From: Lysobacterales bacterium
GTDB taxonomy: Bacteria; Pseudomonadota; Gammaproteobacteria; Xanthomonadales; Ahniellaceae
Length of the DNA stretch: 25,116 bases
Assembly (NCBI GenBank): GCA_016703225.1
Contig: JADJCM010000009.1
Span: 1-25,116 of the forward strand
Direction of reading: 5' to 3'
Position 1 is the stretch's first letter, and every line of letters starts with the position of its first letter. Of this stretch, positions 8,490-18,735 are shown piece after piece. The position numbers and the translations under genes are program-made. The notes below the pieces were generated by a model that ran no database searches, was not told the origin of the DNA, and saw only the letters and a list, made by a program, of their open reading frames with translations.

Positions 8490-9332
8490 CTAGCGCACGC
8501 TGCTGAAGAAGGCGCGGAAGCGCGGCGAGTAGAAACCGGCGTCCAGCGCGATCGATGGCTGCGCGGCGCGTGCACTGCGGATCTCCTGCTCGGCGCGGCT
8601 GCGATGCGCTGCGGCATTCGCGACCTCGATCTCGGACAGGGCATGCGAGGACGCCGCGCGCAACAGATGCAGGTGCGCGAGCGCCTTGCCCTGGACGCCG
8701 GCCAGCGAAGCCGAGACGACATTGCGATAGCGTCCGCCCAGCCACTGTTGCAGCGCGTTCTGCAGCGCCGCCGGCACCGTGGCGGGAGTCGCAGTGGTCG
8801 CTGTGGTCGCACCCGGTTGCGGTTTCGTCGGCACCAACGGCGGCGCTGGCGTGGTCGTGGCGGCCGGCTTTACGGGCGCCGGGGTGGTTACACCGGCGGC
8901 ATTCGGCGCGGCTGCGGTCGTTGCTGTCGGCGGTGGTTTGCTTGGCGTAGCGAGCGCCAGCTTCGCGCTGCAGTCGCCGCGCGCGGTGTCGGCCACGCCC
9001 TTGAACTCGGTCAACTGCGCGATCACCGCCGCCGCTGCCGCATCGCCGAACCAGCGCATCGCGCCGGCACAGTCGTTCTGTTTGTAGGCGGCAAGCCCGA
9101 GGTAGTAGTGCGGCACATAAGGCGCGAAACGCTGGCCGTAGAGCTTCACCCGCACTTTCGGCGTCGGATTGCCGGCGAGCGCTTCCTGCATCGCCGTCTC
9201 GACCGCGCCCCAGTCCTGCTTCTCGGCGGCTTCCTGACCGCGCGCATAGGCCTTGTAGTCCGCCGACGCGACCGCCGGCGCGAGCAACGCGGCGACGATC
9301 AGTACGGCAAGGCGGCGCTCACAGACCGGCAC
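8490..9332 (-). CDS. Secreted TPR-like protein of unknown function, next to a Ser/Thr kinase
   Basis: The frame is intact. I choose GTG 9332 because AAGGAG (9343-9348) lies 10 bases upstream and the product then starts with a compact signal peptide (ERRLAVLIVAALLAPAVASA, cleavage before DYKAY); an ATG at 9353 is the alternative. The mature protein has an N-terminal helical, TPR-like part ('YARGQEAAEKQDWGAVETAM', 'PHYYLGLAAYKQNDCAGAMR'). A Pro/Thr/Ala linker of about 60 residues follows, then a C-terminal helical part ending 'AGFYSPRFRAFFSSVR'. I do not recognise a family. The start overlaps the end of the kinase gene (9319) by 14 bases, so it is translated from the same message and probably works with the kinase's extracytoplasmic part. 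That last point is inference. Confidence 0.75.
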   Translation of the reverse strand: MPVCERRLAVLIVAALLAPAVASADYKAYARGQEAAEKQDWGAVETAMQEALAGNPTPKVRVKLYGQRFAPYVPHYYLGLAAYKQNDCAGAMRWFGDAAAAAVIAQLTEFKGVADTARGDCSAKLALATPSKPPPTATTAAAPNAAGVTTPAPVKPAATTTPAPPLVPTKPQPGATTATTATPATVPAALQNALQQWLGGRYRNVVSASLAGVQGKALAHLHLLRAASSHALSEIEVANAAAHRSRAEQEIRSARAAQPSIALDAGFYSPRFRAFFSSVR

Positions 9333-12300
9333 GGCGCACGTACTCCTTCTCATCCAGCGCCGCGAACGCAGCCGAGCTCAGGGTTTCCGTCTTCGCCTTC
9401 ACCGTCGCCTGCGCACTGCTGCGCGCACCGGAGGATGCTTGAAGGTGATGCGATACACCCCGGCCGGCACACGCAGGTGCAGCGGCGTCACCCGGTCATC
9501 CGGCAACTCGACCGCGATCTTGCGCTGCACGTCGGTCACCGAGTCGACTTCGCCCCACGGCAACGCCAGCAACACCAGGTCGCCGGCGCTGGCGGCGAGA
9601 CGCACACGGGACTCCTCGGCGAGCCGGCTACGCGCGCTCTGGAAAGTCGCCGCAACCGCCACCGCGTCGTCGGCAAATGCCTTGCGATAGCGTTGGAACA
9701 ATGCCTCGACCTGATCGAGCGATGCCGTGTCCGCCGCGCCTTCGGCCGATTCGCGCAGGGCATCAAGCAGTCGTTGCCGTGCAGTCTGGGCGTCGACATC
9801 GCGCACGTTGGCCTTCAGCAAGATCGCGGTGTCGGTGAGCGCGGCCTGGAAGGTCACCAGGTCCAGCGGTCGCTGCGCGGCTGCGGCCAGCACGCTCTCC
9901 AGTTTCTGGCGACGCGCCACCGCTGCCGCATCCGCAGCCTGCTGGCGCTTCAACTGTGCGACCAGCGCATACACCTCGGCATCCTCCGGATAGCGCTGGC
10001 GTGCCTGGTTCGCCAGCTCGAGTGCTGCCTCGATCTTTTGCTCCCGGCCAGTGCGCGCGCCGCTTCAACGGCGCTGTGCGCCAAGCCATCGCGCAGGCGC
10101 ATGCCCTCGGCATTATCCGGATCCAGCTTGAGCAATTCGGCCAGCGACTCGGCGGCGTTCTGTCCCGGCGGTGCGAAGATGCGGCGCTCGGCCAGCGCCT
10201 GCTGCGCCTGGCCGAGCAATCCGGCGACACGGCGCTGTTCGGCACTGAGGCGCCCTTCCATCTCGCGCTTGAGCGCGCCGGCTTCGGTCGAACCGGGTTG
10301 CACGCGCAGGGCCAGCTCGACCTGTGCCAGCGCGGTCGAGGCCTCCCCTCTGGCCATGGCTGCACGCGCATCGACCAGCAGGGCGGCAGCCAAGGTCGCG
10401 CTGCGTGTTGCGGCCGCTGCGGCATCCAGCTGGCGCAGCGCGGCGAGGGACTCCAGCGCATTGTCGCCGGAGGGCTCGGCGTAGCGGCGCGCGCGCAGTT
10501 GCAGGTCGAACTGGTTCTGCAGCCCGGCGATCTGGGCGCTGCGTTCGGCCACGGTGCGAGCCGCCGCGATGTCATCCCGCAGCTTGCGCCAGGCCGGATC
10601 GTTGCCGAGCGCCGCGGCGCAGCCATCGAGCAGCGACTGCGCCCGTGACAGATCACCGCCGGCAAGTGCATCTCGGGTCGGTGCCAGCAGGCGCGCGAGC
10701 AGTTTCTGCTGGGCTGCCCCGATAGCGGGATCAGCCGGTGCCAACTGCGCTGCCTGGCGCAGCAAGGCCAGGCACTGCCCCCACCGAGATCGCGTCCCGC
10801 GGCTGCAGCCTCCTCGGCCTTGGTCAGCAATTCGCGCGCCTGCGTGGCGCGTTCGTTGCCGGCGCGCGCGTCGGCGATGCTGGTGCGCAGGGCCGCGATC
10901 TCGGCGTCTTCGGGCGCCAGCGACTCGGCGAATCCAAGCGCGCCTTCGGCGTCGAGGAATTCGCCGCGCGCGCTGCGCGCCTTGGCTTCCGCTTTCAGTG
11001 CCGCGAGCAGCGCCTGCACACGTTTGCGGGTGCCGGAATAATCAGGGCGCGTTCCTGCACCACCTTGAGGTGTGTCAAAGGCGTTGTCGGCACCGGCCGC
11101 AACCGTCAGCTTGCCCTCGCCGACGTAGCGATCGACGATGACCAGGCGCGCATCGATTTCGCCGCGGATGCGCCGGGTCGATTTCTCTCCCGGCGCACGC
11201 AAGACCCACCACGCCAGCACCGCCACCAGCACTGCAATCACCGCCCCGGCACCCAGCCAGATTCCGCCGCGACGCGGTGGCCCGGCAGAATGCCGCGAGC
11301 CCGCCGGATGCAGGGTCGGATTGGAGATCTGCGTCACTCCGCCGGAAGCCGTGGGCGTGCGCGCGACATGCGTGGGCAGCGCCCGCGGCGCCGGCAGTTG
11401 GCGCTTCGACGGCGAGCCCTGCTGTACCGGATCGAGCGCGGTCGACGAACTCACCGAGAAGCCGAGCGCGCGCAGTTGTTCCGACGAACTCTGGTTCGGG
11501 TCAGCCTGCAATCGCTCCCACAGCCGATCGTTGTTGACCACGATCGCCTTCAGCGACTTGGTGAACTCCTTCAGATTGGCGAAGCGCTCGTCGCGATTCT
11601 TCGCCAGCATGCGGTCGAGGATCCCCTGGAACTCACGGAACTGTGGCGGCAGCGGCGGCGGCGGGCTGGTCAGGTGCGCCATCAACACCGCGATCGGCGT
11701 TTCACCCTGGAATGGCGCGCGCCCGGTCAGCAGCTCGTAGAACATCACGCCGAGGCTGTACAGGTCGGAGCGGCCATCGACATCGAGCCCGTTGATCTGC
11801 TCCGGACTCATGTAGGTCGGGGTGCCGACCAGCATGCCGGTCTGGGTCAGGCGGGTGGCTGAAGCGTCCTGCTGCTTGGCGATGCCGAAGTCGGTGAGCA
11901 CTGGCGTCAGCTCGTCGCGGAACATGATGTTCGCCGGCTTGAGGTCGCGGTGGATCACGCCGTGGTCGTGCGCGAACTGCAGCGCCCCGGCAATCTGCAC
12001 CACGATCGCCACCGCCTCGGCCAGCGACAGGCCGCTGCGCATCTTCTCGTGCAGGGTGCCGCCTTCCAGGTACTCCATCGAGATGTAGGTGGCGACGTCG
12101 CTCTTGACGATGTCGTAGACCGCGACGATGTTCCGGTGCGGCAGCTTGGCCAGCGTGCGCCCTCGACCAGGAAGCGACGCTCGAACTTCTCGGCATCGTC
12201 GATGTTGCGCCGCATGACCTTGATCGCGACCTTGCGCTCAAGCGAGCTCTGGATCGCCAGGTGCACGGTCGCCATCCCGCCCACGCCGAGTTCACGGATC

Positions 12301-12341
12301 AGCTCGAAACCGGGAATGTTGAAGGCAGGCGTGGTGCTCAT
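9319..12341 (-). CDS. Membrane eukaryotic-type Ser/Thr protein kinase with TPR-like extracytoplasmic region (frameshifted)
   Basis: The Hanks-type kinase domain occupies roughly residues 10-270. It has the glycine loop LGVGGMATVHLA, the ATP lysine in VAIKVM, the catalytic loop HRDLKPANIM, DFGIAK, and the activation/P+1 segment GTPTYMSPEQ followed by 'DGRSDLYSLGVMFYELLTGR'. All catalytic residues are present, so it should be active. A Pro/Ser-rich juxtamembrane linker leads to one membrane helix (about residues 364-385, IWLGAGAVIAVLVAVLAWWV). About 600 residues of Ala-rich helical repeats follow, resembling TPRs, plus a short beta-rich C-terminus ('VTPLHLRVPAGVYRITFKHP'). PASTA repeats are absent. 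Frame changes lie near 12165, 10780, 10050 and 9430. The gene is about 1,000 codons. It heads an operon with the secreted TPR-like protein, and the signal it senses is unknown. Confidence 0.88.
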
Positions 12342-12565
12342 CGGGGCACGTGTGGGGATCGCGCCGGATCATAACATCGCCCCGCGGGCGCCTGCGAGCC
12401 GTTCGGCGCGATGGGCCAGCCGCACTTCGACGCCCCAACCGCCTTGGCTGAATTTGTTCCAATCCGTCACGCCATATAGAGTTCACGTCCTTTTGACACG
12501 CTGCATCGACCTCACCCTGTGGCCACGCAACGAGCCCTTTCCAGCAGCACCCGCAGGACGCACAT

Positions 12566-15500
12566 ATGAACCGAGTCGCCATTTCGCCCTTGCTCCTTGT
12601 TCGACTGGCGCTTTCTTGCCTGCGGCCGAGCGGGCTTGCGGCACTGTTGGTCAGCGCCATTCCCCTTCAGGCCTCGTTCGCGGCCGAGCGCAATCTGGAG
12701 CAGGAGACGGCCACGCTAATGCGGGCGAACGAGCAGGTGTCGATGCTCGGCACCGACCTGTTCGGGGATTCGATCAGCACCTACAGCGGTGCGTTGTCGT
12801 TCCGTGCAGACGGATGTCTCCATTCCCGGAAACTCCATGTTGCCGGTGAGCGTGACGCGCCGTTTCCTCGCGGTGTCCGAGATGAAGGAGTTGAGTACGG
12901 GGTACGGCTTGTTCGGCGATTGGGAACTGGACCTGCCGAGGATCGAGGGGATTTTCTCGCAGAGGCACGGGTGGGTGGATGCTGGCGGCCTGACGGCGCG
13001 TTGCAGCGACTACGGCCAGCCACCGAGTGCGGACGCGAACAATCCGGACGATGGCTCGTTCTCCGCGGACGAGTTCTTTTCCGGAGTGCATCTGTACCTC
13101 CCGGGACAGGGCGGGCAGGAGTTGCTCCAACGCAACGCCGCGTCACCGGTGCCAAGCGACGGTCATGCGTACCCGCTGACCACGCTGGGCCGAACACTGA
13201 TCCGGTGCGTGCCGAACGTGGCGCACGGTGCCGGCCAGGGATTCGAGGCGCTGACGCCGGACGGCACGACCTATCGGTTCGACTGGCTGCTCACGCGACC
13301 TGCTCGCGGACTTGGCAAGCCCCGGAATTCCGAGTTGCCCGCCACAGGGCGCGCGCCGGGCCCGATCCGAACACGTCCTCAACGCACTGCTCGCGCGAGT
13401 ACGCCGAGCTGCGCCCAACGCTGGTCACCGACCGTTTCGGGCACAAGGTGGAATATAACTGGAACACGGACGTTCCCGAACAGCTGCTGTCGATCGTTGC
13501 CGACGACGGGCGCACGATCACGTTTACCTACTACGACGGTACGCGCCGGATCCATACGGTGACCCATGGCACCCGCACGTGGATCTACGCCTACACCGAC
13601 CACCAGTTGCTGAGTGCGCGGCAACCGGATGGCAAGGGCTGGAGCTTCGCGCTCGCGCCGCTGTTCAACAACCAGATGCAATATCCGGTGGAGGAATCGA
13701 CACGGTGCAATGGTTCCAGCTTGCCGATCGGCGGTGCCGTGGCCGGCACCATGACCCATCCCTCCGGCGCAACGGCCTCGTTCACGGTCCAGCCCACACG
13801 GCACGGGCGGACCAATGTCCCGAACCATTGCGGCGAACTCTTCCACGTCGCGGACGTCATGCGCTGGGTGAACCGCTATCCGCTGGTGAATGACGTCTGG
13901 TCGATCCAGTCCAAGACCATCACCGGCCCGGGCTTGCAGCCGATGACCTGGAACTACACCTACTCGGACCCGACGCCGTGTTGGCGTCCAGGTGCCACGA
14001 ACCCGCATAACGCCCCGATCTGCACGACGGGCTCGCCGAAGACCAAGACGGTCACCATCCGCGATCCGGAATTGCGGTATTCGCGGCACACCTACAGCAC
14101 CGAGTTCGGCATCAACGAAGGCAAGCTCCTCAAGCTCGAAGTCGGTGCACTGAACAACTGGAAGAGCGTCTCGAACTTCACCTATGCCGTGCCAGGCACG
14201 CCGGGCAAGCTTTATCCCGACCCGATCGGCACGTCGATCCTGGAGCGCCAGGACGTGGATGCGGCAACGCGCTTCCGTCCGCAGGAATCGAAGGTCGAAC
14301 TGGTCAATGGGGTGACGCTGACGTGGACCGGCAGCACGTTCGACGAGTACGGTTCACCAACCTCGGTGACGCGCAGCTCGTCGACCGGCCTGAACAAGCA
14401 GGAGGCGATCACCTACCGGCACTATGTGGACGACTGGGTGCTCGGCCTGCCGCTGACTGTGACCAACCCGGCGACGGGATTGATCGAGGCGTCCTACACC
14501 TATGACGACGAGGTGCCGGGCTCGAACACGAAGTTGTTGGAGACGAAGACGGTCTTCGGTCGGCTCGAGAAACGCGGACCTATCACACCAGCGAGCTGCA
14601 GAAGGGACTGCTCGCGACCCGCAAGGACGCGGCGAACAAGGAGACCAGCTACGCCAACTACAAGCGCGGCATCCCGCAGTCGGTCAGCTACCACGACGGC
14701 AGCAGTATCAGCGGCACGGTGTCGGACGAAGGCTGGGTCAGGAGCTACACCGACGAACTCGGCAACGCCACGACCTACGACTACGACGATCTCGGCCGGC
14801 TCACCCGCATCGTGCATCCCGCCGGCGACACGGTGGCCTGGGCGAATACAACGATCAGCTTCGCCCCGCAGGACGCTTCGCCGTTCAACTTGCCGAGCAA
14901 TCTCTGGAAGCAGTCGGTGACCACCGGCAACTACGCCAAGGAGACGTACTTCGATGCGCTGTGGCGACCGCTCCTGGTGCGCGAGCGCGACGTCAGTGCC
15001 GCTACCTCGGACCGCTTACGGTGCACAGATTCGACGCCGACGGCCGCGGGGTGTTCACGTCCTATCCGCTCGCGTCGGTGCCGGACTACACCGCCATCAC
15101 CCTCGGCACGCACAAGGCCTTCGACGAGCTCGGCCGCCTGTACCAGACCACCGTCGATTCCGGGCCCGAGCACGGTCCGCTGACCACGACGGTCGACTAC
15201 ATCGGCGGCATCAACGCCCACACCAAGCGCATCACCAACCCCCGCGGCCTCCAGACCGAAATCGACTTCATGGTCTATGACGAGGCCAGTGAGGAACTGC
15301 CGCTGGCCATTCGCGCGCCCGAGGGCATGACGATCACGTTCGACCGCGACGCCTACGGCAAGCCGAAGTCGATCACGCGCAGCGGCACTTCGCCCGCGGT
15401 CAGCGCGACGCGGCGCTACGTCTATGACGCGAACCAGCGGCTGTGCAAGGTGATCGAGCCCGAACGCGGTGCCGAGGTCATCGCCTATGACGGCGCGAAC

Positions 15501-17658
15501 CGGATCGACTGGTCCGCGCCGGGCACGACGCTGACCAACGCGACGACCTGCAATCAAGCCAATGTGTCCGCTGCCGACAAGATCGTGCGCAGCTATGACG
15601 ACCGCGATCGGCTGACCGCGATCAACTATCCCGACACCACGCTCGACGAGGCGAGAACCTACTTCGCGGATGGCGCGCTGCAGTCGATCACGCGCGGCAG
15701 CAGCGCCAAGAGAGGTGACCTGGAGCTACACCTACAACAAGCGCCGTTTGCTGGAACGCGAGCAGCTGAAGATCGACACCGCGTTGCCGCAAAACACTTA
15801 CCACCGGTGGAGCTACAACCCGCTCGGTCACGTCGCGCGCTTGAAGTACATCGACGGCTACATCCTCGAATACCAGCCCAATGCGCTCGGTCAGCCCACG
15901 GTCGTGCGCACGCCGGACCTGTCGCAGACCTACGCGCACTCGATCAGCTACTGGCCGAACGGCGCGCTCCAGCAGTTCAGCTACGGCAACGGCGTCGTCC
16001 ACACCCTGACCCAGAACACGCGCCAGCTGCCGCTGCGCAGCCTGGACCAGTCCGGCGCGACCACGATCATCGACTACACCTTCGGCTACGACCGCAACGC
16101 CAACCCGACCGCGATCACCGATGGCGTGTCCGGCGCCATCGACAGCAAGACGATGACTTATGACGACCTCGATCGATTGGAGACGGTCACTGCCGCCGGC
16201 ACCTTCGGCACGGCGTCGATGCGGTTCCGATGCGCTCGACAACCTGACCAAGTACCAGGTCGGCGGCCGCGACCATCGCCACGTGACCGACCCCGGCGAC
16301 GCAGCGCCTGACGCGCATCAACAACGCCGTCGGCGCGCAGTTGTTCGGCTTCGTGCACAACCCGCGCGGCGACATCGTCCAGAAGAACCAGACCGGCAAC
16401 AACCTCGCCTTCACCTTCGACCGCGCCCACCGCCTGACCGAGGTCAAGCGCAACAGCGTGCTCATCGACCTACCGCTACGACGGCCACGGCCGTCGCATC
16501 CAAACGTTCAAGCCGGGCGGGGACTTCCGCTACCAGATCTACAGCCAGTCCGGGCAATACCTGTGGGACGCGCTGTTCGACAAGAACGAACCCGCGCAAA
16601 CGCTCACGCAGACCGCGTTCGACTACATCCACCTGCAAGGCAGCCTGATCGCCAAGCGCGAGAGCATCAGCACCGCCTCGTTCGCCGTGCCCCTGTTCGC
16701 CGACAGCTTCGAGACCCAGACCCGCGCACCCGATGCACCGCAGTCGCCGGACGCACCGCAGTCGCCGGACTTCGTCATCACCGACCCCTTCGCCCCCAAC
16801 GCCACCGCCGCTGTCACCTTCCGCTACGTCCACACCGACGCGCTGGGCAGCCCCGTCGCCGAAACCGACACCACCGGCACCCTCATCCCCGGCTCCCGCA
16901 CCCGCTACGAACCCTACGGCCTCCCCCTCACCACCCCACCCGAAGGCACCCCGAGCTACACCGGCCACCAATACGACACCAGCACCGGCCTGATCTACGC
17001 CCAACAACGCCACTACGACCCACTCGGGCTTTTCCTCTCGACTGATCCAGCCAGCGTCGACACCAAGAGCGCCGAAAACTTCAACCGCTATGCGTATGGC
17101 GGCCTCAGCCCGTACAGGTTTACGGATCCGGATGGGCGCAGCATCTGGACCAAGCTTGCCAAGTTCGCCAAGAATGGCGGCGATATTGCGCAGACGACTG
17201 CGGGGTTGGTAGAAGACTTCGCAGTCGCTTCAAACTCTGCACTTCCGTTCACGACCGACTCGGCGCTTCGATTTCGATGGCAAGTGAAAGTCTCCCGGCA
17301 AGTGTCGGCGACGTGAAGGATGGCTATAAATATGCGAAAGAAATCAAGTTATCCGTATCAAAGCACGGTGAAGCGGCTGAGCACGCCAAGGATGCAATCG
17401 CGCAAGGCAAGCCAGACGTGCTAACGATTGCACGGCCTGGCGCTGCCGCTAACCGATCCGAAGCAATCGGCGGCGTCGACAAGGTGGCCGGCAAGCAATT
17501 GGATGAATATCCTCCGGCGATGTTCGCGGAAGCGGCGCTGGCGCCAGACGTGAAGGCAATCAATCCTTCCAACAACATGAGCGCAGGGCGTGCATTGGCA
17601 ATGCTTGCCGAGGCCTTGCCCCGATGGTGAAAAAGTCAAGATTGTCGTGGAGGACTAA
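12566..17658 (+). CDS. Sec-exported RHS-repeat protein with C-terminal NucA/NucB-type DNase tip (frameshifted)
   Basis: ATG 12566 (AGGAC upstream) starts a signal peptide ending 'LAALLVSAIPLQASFA'. A long N-terminal region and YD/RHS repeats follow ('YDYDDLGRLTRIVHPAGD', 'FDELGRLYQTTV', 'YDDRDRLTAINYPD', 'FDRAHRLTEVKRN'). The RHS-associated core comes next ('YVHTDALGSPVAETD', 'RYEPYGLPLTTPPEGTPSYT', 'YDTSTGLIYAQQRHYDPLGL') and ends 'PYRFTDPDGR' at about 17138. The variable tip, joined across indels near 17270, 17535 and 17590-17630, reads 'HAKDAIAQGKPDVLTIARPG', LDEYPPAMFAE, then GG-GA-DVKAINPSNN, 'CIGNACRGLPDGEKVKIVVED'. That is the NucA/NucB deoxyribonuclease pattern, with the conserved Glu in DEYP. 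RHS cores form a cocoon around a toxic tip that attacks neighbouring cells. At least ten frame changes (near 12810, 13340, 14575, 15015, 15710, 16227, 16293, 16463 and in the tip) interrupt it; four are proven by comparison with the second copy. A TTGACA at 12493 lacks a good -10. Confidence 0.85.
15229..15447 (+). repeat. RHS direct repeat B, copy 1
   Basis: This 219-base part of the full-length RHS gene ('ITNPRGLQTEIDFMVYDEAS' onward, to 'ANQRLC') recurs almost unchanged at 21701-21920. Its end lies only 11 bases before the start of repeat A (15459). Confidence 0.85.
15459..17138 (+). repeat. RHS direct repeat A, copy 1
   Basis: About 1.7 kb of the RHS core is repeated in the same orientation at 18901-20579. 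Identity is very high up to about 17038, drops across a 65-base stretch (17039-17103), and is perfect again for the last 35 bases, which encode LSPYRFTDPDG. Immediately after, the two copies are unrelated (different toxin tips). Confidence 0.9.
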
Positions 17659-17663
17659 TTGCG

Positions 17664-17983
17664 ATGGACCTTGAAAGAGCTGTCTTTGCATTTCGTACTC
17701 ACAGATTTGCGTATTCGACTCGACGTTGCAGTCTCCATTCAATCCATGGTCGGACGAAGACGTTGCGAGGTACTTTGTAAAGAGCGCTCGATCGGTGTCG
17801 TTCCGCACTGAACAGGAGTCGGCGACTTACAGCGTAGAGTTGACCGATGTGGATCACAATGGATCGAAAAATGGCCTGATTCGTTCTATTGAGGCTTCGC
17901 TCACTATTTCGGATGGAGGAAGCATTGAAATTGCATCCATCTCGGATGGATTCCGAATTACAGAGCCGACATCCGGGAGCTGA
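17664..17983 (+). CDS. Putative ComJ/Nin-like immunity protein to the NucA/NucB tip (frameshifted)
   Basis: The gene begins 5 bases after the toxin stop, with GGAGG inside the toxin's last codons. Joining frames near the start gives 'KELSL', then ISYSQICVFDSTLQSPFNPW, 'SDEDVARYFVKSARSVSF', 'IRSIEASLTISDG', 'SIEIASISDGFRI'. This follows the Bacillus ComJ (Nin) layout as I recall it: ELSISYHQ..VF near the N-terminus, a W-[ST]-[DE]-E motif, an 'ISF' strand, then a 'hIESI' strand. Nin is the specific inhibitor of the competence nuclease NucA, so an immunity role fits well. Two indels are needed near 17667-17690. The frame stops at 17983, but a neighbouring frame ('FEEYEGLKIRLTLF') may be the true C-terminus, extending it towards 18200. 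Base composition is less GC-rich than the flanking genes. Confidence 0.6.
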
Positions 17984-18141
17984 AGGTGCCCGGTTTGAAG
18001 AGTACGAAGGACTCAAGATCCGACTCACGCTGTTCCGGTCGGCACGGACTAAGGGTTACAGGCCACGAGGACGTGCGCAGGTCCCGGCGGCATTTCGTGC
18101 GGGAGCGATTTCGAATCTTCCACGGTCGGATGAGGTGGACC

Positions 18142-18678
18142 ATGAGTCGACTTACGTTTCTTGCTCTTCCAATGCTCGCACTGGCTGCTTGCGCGACGCT
18201 CCAATCTGAGGGCCAGCCGTTGTATGCAGTAGTTTCAGTCCATCCGCCTAGGATGGATCTAGAGCACGTTCCAACCTTCAGCCAAGGCCCGGCGCAACTC
18301 AGGATGACAGCAAGGGAGCGTTTGATGGCGGTGCTGCCGCCGGCAGTTGCTGTGATTTGTGACGCTGCCCACACTGAGTGCCGGCACGGCATCGTCACAG
18401 TACGCACCACGGTTCAGGTTGAGTCGGCCACATCGAATCGCGTGCGTGGTCACGTAACCGTCGACAGTGAAGTGGGACGAAGGTCGGAACTCCGAAGCGA
18501 TGGCGGGACGAACCGGATCGTGTTCACGCAGACAGTCGCCGACGATGTTCCTGCGCTGGAAGAACGTCGAAACTCTGACACGGCGCCCTTCGAATTGGGC
18601 TTCGGCGAAACGCTCCGCTTCCCAACCTTTCACGGCGGCGAAGTCGAGCTTTCCTTCCGACCAGAAGTTGAGCTCTGA
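18142..18678 (+). CDS. Lipoprotein of unknown function within the toxin island
   Basis: ATG 18142 has GAGGTGG upstream. The N-terminus MSRLTFLALPMLALAAC is a classical lipoprotein signal with a perfect lipobox (LAAC) and cleavage before Cys17. The mature 160-residue protein is beta-rich ('TECRHGIVTVRTTVQVES', 'VRGHVTVDSEVG') and ends 'GGEVELSFRPEVEL'. I do not recognise a family. It lies between the putative ComJ-like immunity gene and the second RHS gene. It could be an orphan immunity protein that guards the periplasm, a remnant of an earlier cassette, or unrelated. An upstream in-frame ATG (18130) exists but would spoil the signal peptide. Confidence 0.65.
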   Translation: MSRLTFLALPMLALAACATLQSEGQPLYAVVSVHPPRMDLEHVPTFSQGPAQLRMTARERLMAVLPPAVAVICDAAHTECRHGIVTVRTTVQVESATSNRVRGHVTVDSEVGRRSELRSDGGTNRIVFTQTVADDVPALEERRNSDTAPFELGFGETLRFPTFHGGEVELSFRPEVEL

Positions 18679-18735
18679 AGCCTTCACGACCACACACGCC
18701 TGCTTAGGCAAGTCTCAAGCACGCGATCCGAACTG

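Noticed and set aside
8604..10484. 626-codon plus-strand frame antisense to the kinase operon
   Set aside because: It runs opposite two well-supported genes, is very Arg-rich, and has no ribosome-binding site or recognisable motif.
12493..12540. TTGACA as a promoter for the full-length RHS gene
   Set aside because: The bases 16-18 downstream (around CCTGTG) do not resemble a -10 element, so no promoter was called.
16734..16772. Tandem repeat encoding DAPQSPDAPQSPD as a possible CRISPR-like or minisatellite element
   Set aside because: It is two short in-frame copies inside the RHS protein, present in both RHS copies, and is a simple Pro-rich linker.
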